Source of the DNA: Streptomyces djakartensis
GTDB lineage: Bacteria; Actinomycetota; Actinomycetes; Streptomycetales; Streptomycetaceae
Assembly: GCF_014651075.1 (NCBI RefSeq)
Contig: NZ_BMWE01000035.1
Span: 1 to 47,718 of the forward strand
Direction: 5' to 3'
Length of the DNA: 47,718 bases
Shown here: positions 36,011 through 44,199 of the stretch, piece after piece
Layout: each line of letters starts with the position of its first letter
Position numbering within the stretch: the first letter of the stretch is position 1
Translations under genes and position numbers: made by a program
Notes under the pieces: model-generated
Databases searched by the model: none
The model's input: only the letters and a program-made list of their open reading frames with translations
What the model was told of the DNA's origin: nothing

Positions 36011-36336
36011 GACGGACTCCCGGCATCAAAGTCCGGCTCGAACATCCGCCCTCACCACCCGGCTGCCGGCCATCCGCGCACCCGCCGCGAGCCGCACATG
36101 CCCCGGCCGCGGGCGCCCGGAACCGGCTGCGAACACAACAACCGGCACACTTGCCGCGCGTCGCTTGACGGACTCCCGGCATCAAGATCCGGCTCGAACA
36201 TCCGCCCTCACCACCCGGCTGCCGACCGTCCGCGCACCCGCCGCGAGCCGCACATGCCCCGGCCGCGGGCGCCCGGAACCGGCTCCGAACACAACAACCG
36301 GCACACTTGCCGCGCGTCGCTTGACGGACTCCCGGC
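36011..36336. repeat. 156-bp tandem repeat, two full copies plus partial
   Basis: GACGGACTCCCGGC recurs at 36011, 36167 and 36323, an exact period of 156 bp. The two full units (36011-36166 and 36167-36322) differ at only about 5-6 positions, for example CATCAAAGTCC versus CATCAAGATCC. The third stops after about 14 bp at the SDR stop codon. A degenerate fragment precedes the array near 35980. The rest of the 537-bp gap (35801-36010) is GC-rich sequence in which I see no gene. The period is a multiple of three, but no frame has a ribosome site. Confidence 0.88.
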
Positions 36337-36337
36337 G

Positions 36338-37219
36338 TCAGGGGCCCGGCCGGTACGCCGCCTGGTCGGCCCGGCCGCCGGCACCGAGTGGGCCGGTGTA
36401 CCGGAGCGGGCCCTCGGTCTCCAGGCGGGGCAGTTCGCGGCGGGCCACGCGCAGCACCACAGGCGGCAGGGCCGGGCGCACCGGCTGGAGGAGCCGCAGC
36501 CAGGCAGGCGCGTACACGGCCGTGCGGCGGCGCTCCATGCCGCGCACCAGGCGGGCGGCGACCACGCCGACGGGATACACCCGGCGGGCCGGGGGTGGCA
36601 TGTGGGTGCGCAGCTCGCGCAGGACCGCGTACCGGTCGGCGTCGCGGATCATCTCGGTGTCGGTCCAGTTGAGGTAGGCGATGCCGACGCCGACGCCCCG
36701 GTGCGCCACCTCGGCCCGCAGGGAGTGCGCGAAGGCCTCGACTCCCGCCTTGGAGGCGCAGTAGGCGCTCATCAGCGGGGCGGCGCCGAGCGACGCCAGG
36801 GAGGCGATCTGGAGGAAGTAGCCCGCCGTGCCGAACAGGTCCGGCAGGAACGCCCGCGCGGTGTGGGCACTGCCGGTGAGGTTGACGTCGATCACGCGGC
36901 GCCAGGCGGCCGGGTCCGAAACGAGGAACGCGCCGCCCTCGGCGATGCCGGCGTTCGCGACCACCACCGACGGGCGCCCGAGCCCGGCCCGCACGGTGCG
37001 CGCCGCGGCCTCCAGCGCGGTGAGGTCGGTGACGTCGGCCTCCACGGCCAGCGCCGGGCCCGGCAGGGACGCGGCGACCGCGTCCAGGCCGGCCTTCTCG
37101 TGGCCGAGCAGCGCCACCCGGGCGCCGCGCCGGGCGACCTCGCCGGCCAGGGCCGCGCCCACGCCGCGGGCGGCTCCGGTGATGACGACCGTGCGCTCGG
37201 CGAGCGGGCTGCTGCGCAT
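36338..37219 (-). CDS. Short-chain dehydrogenase/reductase
   Basis: A 293-residue SDR. VVITGAARGVGAALAGEVAR is the cofactor motif, VVANAGIAEGG the structural Asn block, and YCASKAGVEAF the catalytic Tyr/Lys. The Ser motif is FLQIASLAS. A hydrophobic C-terminal stretch (APAWLRLLQPVRPALPPVV) may touch the membrane. It begins 30 bp after the FAD oxidoreductase, so it belongs to that operon. Its stop abuts the 156-bp tandem repeat. Confidence 0.9.
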   Translation of the reverse strand: MRSSPLAERTVVITGAARGVGAALAGEVARRGARVALLGHEKAGLDAVAASLPGPALAVEADVTDLTALEAAARTVRAGLGRPSVVVANAGIAEGGAFLVSDPAAWRRVIDVNLTGSAHTARAFLPDLFGTAGYFLQIASLASLGAAPLMSAYCASKAGVEAFAHSLRAEVAHRGVGVGIAYLNWTDTEMIRDADRYAVLRELRTHMPPPARRVYPVGVVAARLVRGMERRRTAVYAPAWLRLLQPVRPALPPVVLRVARRELPRLETEGPLRYTGPLGAGGRADQAAYRPGP

Positions 37220-37249
37220 GGGATGCCCTTCCTTGCCCCGACTCGAAAA

Positions 37250-38869
37250 TCAGCGCCTGGTTCCGGTGCGGTCGCGGCGGGCCAGGACGCGCTGGGCGCC
37301 GGCGAGGCCGGGGGGCCGGTGGCGGCGCAGTGCGGCCCGGGCGGCGTTGGCGCCGGGCGCGCCGTGCACCCCGCCGCCCGGGTGGGCCCCGGAGGAGGCG
37401 AGGAACAGGCCGGGTACGGGGGTCTCCGGCCGGCCGGTGCCCGGCAGGGGACGGAAGGCGAGCTGCTGGTGGATCGCCGTGGTTCCGCCGTTGATCGCGC
37501 CGCCGGCCAGGTTGCCGTCGAGCGCCTCGATGGCCGGGGGCGCGAGAATGCGGCGGCCGCGGATCAGGGCACGGAAGCCCGGAGCGAAGCGTTCCACCTG
37601 GCGTTCGACGCGGTCCGCCATGAGTTCCTGGTCCTTGGTGTCCCAGTTCCCGGTGATGCCCTCGTCGGCGGCGTCGGCGCGGATGTCGTGGGGGATGTGG
37701 GTGTAGGCCCAGGCCGATTCGGTGCCCTGCGGGGAGCGGGTGGCGTCGGAGGTGGTCATCTGACCGAAGATCACAAACGGGCGGTCCGGGACCTGCCGCA
37801 TGGCGATCTGGGCGGCGAAGCGGGTGAGCTCGTCCATGCCGTCGGCGAGGTGCACGGTTCCGGCCCGGGCCGCCTGCTCGGCCTGCCAGGGCACCGGGCC
37901 GTCGAGCGCCCAGTCGACCTTGAAGGTGGCGAAGTCCCACTGGAAGCGCCGCAGGTCGTCGAGGGTCTGCGCGGGCAGGTGCTCGGGGGCGACCAGTTCG
38001 CCGTACAGGACGGGCACGGACACGTCCGCGAGGACCGCCCGGCGCGCCCGCACCGCGTCACCGGCCGCCGTGCGCACACCCAGGGCCCGCCCGCCCCGGA
38101 CGACGACCTCCTCGACGCGCTGTCCGCACCGCACCCGCCCGCCCCGGCTCTCCAGGCGCCGTACCAGGGCGGAGGTCAGCTCGCCGGAGCCGCCGGCCGG
38201 GACCGGGAAGCCGTACGTCTGCCCCAGCATCGCCATCAGCCAGCCGAAGCCTCCGCTGCCCGCGGACTCGGGGGCGAGGTCGGCGTGCAGCGCGTTGCCT
38301 GCCAGCAGCAGCCGTCCTCCCTCGCCGCGGAACTCCTCCTCCCCCATGCGGCGCACCGGCAGCATCAGGGAACGGGCCATGCGCAGACCGCCCGCCGCCC
38401 GCAACCGCAGCGCGAGCCGGGCCCCCGCGCGGACCGGTGGGAACGGGGTGAACAGGGCGTCCAGGAGGTCGGGACGCAGGTTCTCCCACACCTCGTGCAG
38501 TCGCTGCCAGGCGGCTCCGTCGCCCGGTTCGAAGGTGTCGAGGGAGGCGGCGGTGGTGTCGATGTTCCGGTCCAGGAGGGCGCAGCTGCCGTCGGTGAGG
38601 GGGTGCGCCAGCACGCTGGGCGCGTGGCTCCACCGCAGTCCGTGCTCCTCGGGGCGGAGCGCGGCCAGGACGGGCGAGGCGGCGGCGAGGGGATAGAACG
38701 AGCTGAACAGGTCGTTGACGAAGCCGGGATCGACGCCCCGGTCGTGGCGCACGGCGCCGCCGGGCTCGGGCTGTTCCTCCAGCACCTCGACGCTCCACCC
38801 GGCGTCCGCGAGCAGGTTGGCGGCGACCAGGCCGTTGGGGCCGGCGCCGATCACGACGGCGTCAGGCAT
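37250..38869 (-). CDS. CrtI/PYROXD2-like FAD-dependent oxidoreductase
   Basis: A 539-residue flavoprotein of the phytoene-desaturase superfamily. The N-terminus AVVIGAGPNGLVAANLLADA binds FAD, with LEEQPEPGGAVRHD following. The C-terminal FAD contact GLFLASSGAHPGGGVHGAPG is intact. It resembles the broad PYROXD2 group rather than true carotenoid desaturases, and no phytoene synthase is nearby. The ATG lies inside the last codons of the SRPBCC gene (8-bp overlap), showing coupling. Substrate unknown. Confidence 0.88.
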   Translation of the reverse strand: MPDAVVIGAGPNGLVAANLLADAGWSVEVLEEQPEPGGAVRHDRGVDPGFVNDLFSSFYPLAAASPVLAALRPEEHGLRWSHAPSVLAHPLTDGSCALLDRNIDTTAASLDTFEPGDGAAWQRLHEVWENLRPDLLDALFTPFPPVRAGARLALRLRAAGGLRMARSLMLPVRRMGEEEFRGEGGRLLLAGNALHADLAPESAGSGGFGWLMAMLGQTYGFPVPAGGSGELTSALVRRLESRGGRVRCGQRVEEVVVRGGRALGVRTAAGDAVRARRAVLADVSVPVLYGELVAPEHLPAQTLDDLRRFQWDFATFKVDWALDGPVPWQAEQAARAGTVHLADGMDELTRFAAQIAMRQVPDRPFVIFGQMTTSDATRSPQGTESAWAYTHIPHDIRADAADEGITGNWDTKDQELMADRVERQVERFAPGFRALIRGRRILAPPAIEALDGNLAGGAINGGTTAIHQQLAFRPLPGTGRPETPVPGLFLASSGAHPGGGVHGAPGANAARAALRRHRPPGLAGAQRVLARRDRTGTRR

Positions 38870-39371
38870 GGCTGGGTCCGTCGGCGCGGGAACCCACCGT
38901 CACCTGGCCCAGGGCGCGGGAGGCGCCTCCCGCGTTCCGGGGCTCGTCCTCGCACAGCCTGGCGAGCCGGCCCAGCATGGTGCGGTGGCGCAGCTGGATC
39001 AGCGCCTCGAAGCCGGCGTTGTGCAACCGGCCGCCGGCCCCCTGCAGGGGGTGCTCGTCGACGATCACCAGGCAGTGCTCGCCCCACGGCCGCAGCTCGA
39101 TCGCGATGCGCGCCGTGCCCAGCACGCCGGCCTTGGCCTCCAGCTCCAGACGGGTGCCTGCCTCGCAGTGGCGGACCACCGTCTCGTTGTCCAGGTGCAC
39201 CGGACCGAGCGGGATCCGGTACCGGATCGCCGCGTTCTTGTGCGGCCACTGTCCGCGCACCGGGTGGGACTCCGAGGTGCCCACCACCCACTCGCCGTAG
39301 CGGGTGCCGTCGGCCAGGACGTCCCACACGGCGCTCGGGCTGACTCGGATCAGGCGATGGCGTACGGCCAC
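38862..39371 (-). CDS. SRPBCC-family protein
   Basis: A 169-residue START/SRPBCC hydrophobic-ligand cavity protein (VRHRLIRVSPSAVWDVLADG, then GEWVVGTSESHPVRG). Such proteins bind lipids or aromatic intermediates or act as cyclases. GTG 39371 has GGAGG 7 nt upstream and is the best start. It leads the minus-strand operon SRPBCC-FAD oxidoreductase-SDR. Two TTGAAC hexamers 22 bp apart lie about 45-85 bp upstream and could be part of its promoter. Confidence 0.86.
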   Translation of the reverse strand: MAVRHRLIRVSPSAVWDVLADGTRYGEWVVGTSESHPVRGQWPHKNAAIRYRIPLGPVHLDNETVVRHCEAGTRLELEAKAGVLGTARIAIELRPWGEHCLVIVDEHPLQGAGGRLHNAGFEALIQLRHRTMLGRLARLCEDEPRNAGGASRALGQVTVGSRADGPSHA

Positions 39372-39544
39372 GGGTACCTCCTGCTGCCTCGACCGGTTCG
39401 TGCGTCGCCCTGCCGAGTGCCCCGGCGTCACCCGTTCAACAGCACGACCCTGTGCGTTCAAGCTGTGCACTCACCGATCCTCCCGAAGTTTTCCCGGCTT
39501 TACCTCTTGACGGCCCGGAGGGGGTGGAGCACATTGGCGGCACC

Positions 39545-39560
39545 TTGAGAGCGCTCTCAA
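39545..39560. promoter_or_regulatory. Perfect LacI-type operator of GH16 gene
   Basis: TTGAGAGCGCTCTCAA is a perfect 16-bp palindrome centred on AGCGCT. It ends 27 bp before the GH16 start codon and lies just after a possible promoter (TTGACG at 39507-39512, a weak -10 at 39530-39536), where repressor binding would block transcription. No LacI-family gene is in the window. Confidence 0.68.
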
Positions 39561-39587
39561 CCATCCACTCCCGAGAGGCTTCCCCAC

Positions 39588-40982
39588 ATGAGTGACACCT
39601 CCGGCAGACCTCGTACCCGGCGTCCCGTCCGCCGGGCGCTGGTCGCCGTCGTCAGCACGCTCGGCCTCGCCGTCTCGGCCGCCGCGGTCGCCTCCCCGTC
39701 CGCGAGCGCCTCCGCTCCGACGCCCCCGCCGGGCTGGACACAGGTGTTCGTCGACGACTTCGACGGCCCGGCGGGCAGCGGCGTCAACACGTCCGACTGG
39801 CGGTACGCGACCGGCAAGGGCTACCCCGGCGGCCCCGCCAACTGGGGTACCGGCGAGATCGAGACGATGACGAGCAGCACGGACAACGTCTCCCTCGACG
39901 GCAGCGGCAACCTGCGCATCACCCCGCGGCGCGACGGCGCGGGCAACTGGACCTCCGGCCGCATCGAGACCAACCGCGCCGACTTCCAGCCCCCGGCCGG
40001 CGGCAAGCTCCGCGTCGAGTCCCGCATCCAGGTGCCGAACGTCACCGGAGCCGCCGCCAAGGGCTACTGGCCGGCGTTCTGGATGCTGGGCTCCCCCTAC
40101 CGCGGCGACTACTGGAACTGGCCGGCCGTCGGCGAGCTGGACATCATGGAGAACACCCAGGGCCAGAACACGGTGTTCGCGACGATGCACTGCGGCACCT
40201 CACCGGGCGGCCCCTGCGACGAGACCAGCGGCATCGGCAGTTCGACCCCCTGCGCGGGCACCACCTGCCAGGCCGGCTTCCACAGGTACCGGATGGAGTG
40301 GGACCGCTCGACGAGCGTCGAGGAGATCCGCTTCTACCTCGACGACGTCAACTACCACACGGTGCGCGCCGACCAGGTGGACGCTACGACCTGGCGGAAC
40401 GCCACGGACCACGGCTTCTTCATCATCCTGAACGTCGCGATGGGCGGCGGCTTCCCGGACGCCTTCGGCGGCGGGCCGGACGCCGGGACGCAGGCAGGCC
40501 ATCCGATGGTCGTCGACTACGTCCAGGTGCTGTCGTCCGGCGGTGGCACCACGCCCCCGCCGACCGGTGGGCGTGACGCCTACTCCACCATCCAGGCCGA
40601 GTCCTACGACGGCCAGTCCGGGGTGAGCACCGAGGCGACGTCCGACTCCGGCGGCGGGCAGAACGTCGGCTCACTGGCGAACGGTGACTGGCTGCAGTTC
40701 AAGGGCGTCGACTTCGGCTCCACGGCGGCCCGGCAGTTCAGCGCCCGGGTCGCGAGCGGCGCGGCGGGCGGCGTCAGCGGGCTGGTCGAGGTGCGGCTGG
40801 ACAGCAGGAGCAACGCGCCCGTCGGGAGTTTCGCGGTGGGCAACACCGGCGGCTGGCAGTCGTGGCGGACCGTCCCCGCGAACATCAGCTCCGTGACGGG
40901 CAGGCACGACGTGTATCTGACCTTCACCAGCGGCCAGCCGGCGGACTTCGTCAACGTCAACTGGTTCACCTTCGGGCACTGA
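39588..40982 (+). CDS. Secreted GH16 endo-beta-1,3-glucanase with CBM6
   Basis: A 464-residue secreted glucanase. A basic N-terminus and hydrophobic core (RRALVAVVSTLGLAVSAAAV) form the signal peptide, cut near SASA. The GH16 catalytic motif GELDIMEN places the nucleophile at E183, with D185 and the acid/base E188. A Gly/Thr/Pro linker (GGGTTPPPTGG) joins a C-terminal CBM6 (YSTIQAESYDGQSGV ... VNVNWFTFGH). It should cleave beta-1,3-glucan of fungal or plant walls. Control is by the LacI-type palindrome upstream. Its stop codon lies inside the terminator palindrome. Confidence 0.94.
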   Translation: MSDTSGRPRTRRPVRRALVAVVSTLGLAVSAAAVASPSASASAPTPPPGWTQVFVDDFDGPAGSGVNTSDWRYATGKGYPGGPANWGTGEIETMTSSTDNVSLDGSGNLRITPRRDGAGNWTSGRIETNRADFQPPAGGKLRVESRIQVPNVTGAAAKGYWPAFWMLGSPYRGDYWNWPAVGELDIMENTQGQNTVFATMHCGTSPGGPCDETSGIGSSTPCAGTTCQAGFHRYRMEWDRSTSVEEIRFYLDDVNYHTVRADQVDATTWRNATDHGFFIILNVAMGGGFPDAFGGGPDAGTQAGHPMVVDYVQVLSSGGGTTPPPTGGRDAYSTIQAESYDGQSGVSTEATSDSGGGQNVGSLANGDWLQFKGVDFGSTAARQFSARVASGAAGGVSGLVEVRLDSRSNAPVGSFAVGNTGGWQSWRTVPANISSVTGRHDVYLTFTSGQPADFVNVNWFTFGH

Positions 40983-41040
40983 CCCGGACAGCGGCAAGGG
41001 GCTCCACGCGCGCGTGGAGCCCCTTGCCGCTGTCCGGGTC
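40981..41040. terminator. Perfect 60-bp palindromic bidirectional terminator
   Basis: The 30 bases 40981-41010 and the 30 bases 41011-41040 are exact reverse complements (left arm begins GACCCGGACAGCGG, centre CACGCGCGCGTG). The hairpin would have 28 paired bases around a minimal 4-nt loop. It begins within the GH16 stop codon and ends 4 bp before the stop of the AraC gene, so it serves both convergent genes. Confidence 0.85.
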
Positions 41041-41044
41041 GCCC

Positions 41045-41938
41045 TCAGCGCAGTTCCGCCCGGAACGCGGCGGGCGTCCGGTCCGTGTGCTGGTGGAAGA
41101 ACTTGGAGAAGTTCGCCGCGTCGGGGAATCCGACCGCCGCGCCGACCCGGCCGATCGGCAGATCGGTGTGGGCGAGGAGCCGTTCGGCCTCGAGGACGAC
41201 GCGCTTGTCGATGAAGGCCTTGGGGGTGTCGCCGGTCGCGGCGCGGACCGCGCGGACCAGGGTGCGGCGGGAGTATCCGAGCGCGTCGGCGTAGGCGCTG
41301 ACGCTGTGGTTGGTGGCGAAGTCCCGCTCCACCGCGTCCCGGAACAGGGTGAACGTGGAGTCCGAGCGCTCCCGTACGGATCGCGCGCTCGCGGCCAGGT
41401 GGGCGAGCCGCAGCAGGAACGCGGTCAGTGAGTGGCGCAGGACGGCGGTGTGCAGGCTGAGCGGGAGGGTGGCCGTGTCCTCGTACTCGTCCTGGAGCCG
41501 GGCGAGTGAGTTCCGCAGACCGGTGAGCCCGGCCGCGTCGGGTCGCAGCAGCGGCGGCAGGTCGTAGCGGTAGAGGCCGGTGGCCTCCACCGTCGAGCGC
41601 GGCAGGAAGCCCGGCTGCATGGTCAGCACCGTTCCGCGGTACTCGCTGCTCGGTGAGAACCGGTGGACCTGCCCCGGGCGGATCCACAACAGGTCCCCGG
41701 CCGTGGCCTCGTACTCGGTGAAGTCGACCATGTGCCGGACCGGGCCCTCGCCGAAGAGCATCACGACATGGAAGTCGATGCGGTGGACACGCTCCAGGGG
41801 TGCGTCCGCGTGCCAGGTGTGGCCGGTGCCCATCGGGCCGATCTGCATGCCGACGCCGCCGACGCTCAGCTCGACCGGGAAGGGGAAGGTTCTGATCCCG
41901 TCGCCGCCTTGGATGCCTCTGTCCGCACTGTTCACCAT
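41045..41938 (-). CDS. AraC-family transcriptional regulator
   Basis: A 297-residue AraC/XylS regulator. The N-terminal cupin-like sensor (HADAPLERVHRIDFHVVML, GDLLWIRPGQVHRF) precedes two C-terminal HTHs: VSAYADALGYSRRTLVRAVR and IGRVGAAVGFPDAANFSKFF. ATG 41938 with GAGGGG upstream is the best start. It converges on GH16 across the 60-bp palindrome. Its target is not evident; the GH16 gene is not necessarily under its control. Confidence 0.9.
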   Translation of the reverse strand: MVNSADRGIQGGDGIRTFPFPVELSVGGVGMQIGPMGTGHTWHADAPLERVHRIDFHVVMLFGEGPVRHMVDFTEYEATAGDLLWIRPGQVHRFSPSSEYRGTVLTMQPGFLPRSTVEATGLYRYDLPPLLRPDAAGLTGLRNSLARLQDEYEDTATLPLSLHTAVLRHSLTAFLLRLAHLAASARSVRERSDSTFTLFRDAVERDFATNHSVSAYADALGYSRRTLVRAVRAATGDTPKAFIDKRVVLEAERLLAHTDLPIGRVGAAVGFPDAANFSKFFHQHTDRTPAAFRAELR

Positions 41939-42029
41939 GCACCCCTCGTACCGCCCCGTTCGCGCGCCGCGCCGCGGCCGGGTGTCCCACTTTCACCACA
42001 GGCTGACACAGGGCGACCTTCCACCGATT

Positions 42030-42040
42030 AAGTCAGACTT
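42030..42040. promoter_or_regulatory. AAGTC-A-GACTT palindrome upstream of tkt
   Basis: AAGTCAGACTT is a perfect 11-bp inverted repeat in an unusually AT-rich island (about 42026-42051) of the 157-bp gap between the AraC and transketolase genes. It lies 55 bp before the tkt start and may be an operator or part of the promoter. No clear -35/-10 pair was found. Confidence 0.35.
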
Positions 42041-42095
42041 TTAGTTTTGAACGCGTCAGACCAGCCACTCCGCTCCTATCGAGGACTTCCTGAAG

Positions 42096-44171
42096 ATGAG
42101 CACGCAGACAGCGGACAGCTTCGAATGGACCGATCTCGACCGGCGTGCCGTCGACACCGCTCGGCTGCTGGCGGCGGATGCCGTCCAGCGGGTCGGGAAC
42201 GGCCATCCCGGCACGGCGATGAGCCTGGCACCGGCCGCCTACACGATCTTCCAGAAGGTGATGCGGCACGATCCCGCCGACCCCGAGTGGGCCGGCCGTG
42301 ACCGCTTCGTCCTCTCCCCCGGGCACACCTCGCTGACCCTCTACACGCAGCTCTACCTCGCGGGGTACGAGCTGGAACTGGACGACCTGAAGGCTTTCCG
42401 CACACACGGCTCCAAGACGCCCGGCCACCCCGAGTACGGGCACACGGCCGGCGTGGAGACCACGACGGGTCCGCTCGGCCAGGGCGTCGCGAACGCGGTC
42501 GGCATGGCGATGGCCGCCCGTTACGAACGCGGCCTGTTCGACCCGGAGGCCCCCGAGGGCGAGTCGCCCTTCGACCACACGATCTGGGCGATCGTCTCCG
42601 ACGGCGACCTCCAGGAGGGCGTCTGTGCCGAGGCCTCCTCGCTGGCCGGCCACCAGAAGCTCGGCAACCTGGTCCTCCTCTACGACGACAACCACATCTC
42701 CATCGAGGGCGACACGGCGACCGCGTTCTCCGAGGACGTGCTGAAGCGGTACGAGGCGTACGGCTGGCACGTGCAGCGCATCGAGCCGCAGGAGGACGGC
42801 GACATCGACGTGCGCGCGCTGTACGCGGCGCTGACGGCGGCGCGGGCCGAGACCGGACGCCCCTCGATCATCGCGACGCGCACCATCATCGCCTGGCCCG
42901 CCCCGAACGCGCGGAACACCGAGGCCTCCCACGGCTCGGCGCTCGGCGAGGACGAGGTCGCCGCCACCAAGCGCGTCCTCGGCTTCGACCCGGAGAAGTC
43001 CTTCGAGGTCGCCGAGGAGGTGCTGGCGCACACCCGCACGGCCCTGGACCGGGGCGCCGAGGCGCACGCCGCCTGGGACAAGCGGATCGCCGCCTGGCGC
43101 GGCGAGCACCCCGAGCGCGCCGTCACCTTCGACCGGGTCAGCAAGGGCGAACTGCCCGAGGGCTGGGAGGACGTCCTGCCCGTGTTCGAGCTCGGCAAGG
43201 CCGTCGCCACGCGTGCCGCGTCCGGCAAGGTGCTCCAGGCCCTCGGCGCGGTGGTACCCGAACTGTGGGGCGGCTCGGCGGACCTGGCCGGCTCCAACAA
43301 CACCACGATCGACAAGACCAGCTCCTTCCTCCCGGCCGGCAACCCGCTGCCGGAGGCCGACCCGTACGGCCGTACCGTCCACTTCGGCATCCGCGAGTTC
43401 TCCATGGCCGCGGAGATGAACGGCATCGCGCTGCACGGCAACACCCGGATCTACGGCGGCACGTTCCTGGTGTTCTCCGACTACATGCGCAACGCCGTCC
43501 GGATGTCGGCCCTGATGCAGCTGCCGGTGACGTACGTGTGGACGCACGACTCGATCGGCCTGGGCGAGGACGGCCCGACCCACCAGCCGGTGGAGCACCT
43601 GGCCGCGCTGCGGGCCATTCCGGGCCTGAACGTCGTGCGTCCGGCCGACGCCAACGAGACCGCGATCGCCTGGGCCGAGATCCTGCGGCGGCACTCCTTG
43701 GACCCGGCACCGCACGGTCTGGCGCTCACCCGCCAGGGCGTCCCGGCGTACCAGCCGAACCAGGCGGCGGCGAAGGGCGGCTACATCCTTCAGGAGTCGT
43801 CCACCATGACCCCCGAGGTGATCCTCGTCGCCACCGGCTCCGAGGTGCAGCTCGCCGTCGCCGCCCGGGAGCGGCTGGAGGCGGAGGGGGTCGGCACCCG
43901 GGTGGTGTCGATGCCGTCCGTGGAGTGGTTCGAGGAGCAGCCGCGCGAGTACCGCGAGCGCGTGCTGCCGCCGTCCGTGAAGGCCAGGGTCGCGGTGGAG
44001 GCCGGGATCGGCCTGACCTGGCACCGCTTCGTGGGGGACGCGGGACGCGTCGTCTCCCTGGAGCACTTCGGTGCCTCCGCCGACGCGAAGACCCTGTTCG
44101 CCGAGTACGGCTTCACCCCCGAGCACGTCGTCGCCGCCGCCCGCGAGTCCCTCGCCGCCGCGCGTGGCTGA
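42096..44171 (+). CDS. tkt: Transketolase
   Basis: A 691-residue thiamine-diphosphate enzyme that transfers two-carbon units between sugar phosphates in the non-oxidative pentose phosphate pathway. NGHPGTAMSLAPAAY, AGVETTTGPLGQGVANAVGM and the ThDP motif VSDGDLQEGVCAEAS with YDDNHISIEGD are intact, as are HFGIREFSMAAEMNGIALHG (catalytic Glu) and the C-terminal domain. The ATG follows AGGACTTCCTGAAG. It opens the tkt-tal-zwf-opcA-pgi operon, in Streptomyces one of two such clusters. Confidence 0.96.
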   Translation: MSTQTADSFEWTDLDRRAVDTARLLAADAVQRVGNGHPGTAMSLAPAAYTIFQKVMRHDPADPEWAGRDRFVLSPGHTSLTLYTQLYLAGYELELDDLKAFRTHGSKTPGHPEYGHTAGVETTTGPLGQGVANAVGMAMAARYERGLFDPEAPEGESPFDHTIWAIVSDGDLQEGVCAEASSLAGHQKLGNLVLLYDDNHISIEGDTATAFSEDVLKRYEAYGWHVQRIEPQEDGDIDVRALYAALTAARAETGRPSIIATRTIIAWPAPNARNTEASHGSALGEDEVAATKRVLGFDPEKSFEVAEEVLAHTRTALDRGAEAHAAWDKRIAAWRGEHPERAVTFDRVSKGELPEGWEDVLPVFELGKAVATRAASGKVLQALGAVVPELWGGSADLAGSNNTTIDKTSSFLPAGNPLPEADPYGRTVHFGIREFSMAAEMNGIALHGNTRIYGGTFLVFSDYMRNAVRMSALMQLPVTYVWTHDSIGLGEDGPTHQPVEHLAALRAIPGLNVVRPADANETAIAWAEILRRHSLDPAPHGLALTRQGVPAYQPNQAAAKGGYILQESSTMTPEVILVATGSEVQLAVAARERLEAEGVGTRVVSMPSVEWFEEQPREYRERVLPPSVKARVAVEAGIGLTWHRFVGDAGRVVSLEHFGASADAKTLFAEYGFTPEHVVAAARESLAAARG

Positions 44172-44199
44172 TCCGACCGCCCGAAAGAAGATGATCCCT

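Noticed and set aside
36011..36336. CRISPR array
   Set aside because: The repeat unit is 156 bp with no unique spacers, only two full copies, and no cas genes are nearby.
36011..37940. A minus-strand Cys/Arg-rich protein made of 52-residue repeats across the tandem repeat
   Set aside because: The frame is open but has no ribosome site or start near the array, and its upstream part is out of frame with the real SDR gene.
37250..38869. Carotenoid biosynthesis locus (phytoene desaturase)
   Set aside because: No crtE, crtB or crtY-like neighbour; sequence fits the broader PYROXD2-like group.
34955..39343. A plus-strand open frame of about 1460 codons running antisense to the MpaB, SDR, FAD and SRPBCC genes
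   Set aside because: It is a by-product of high GC at third codon positions; its composition (Gly/Ala/Arg/Val-rich, no domain) and lack of a ribosome site mark it as a shadow of the real minus-strand genes.
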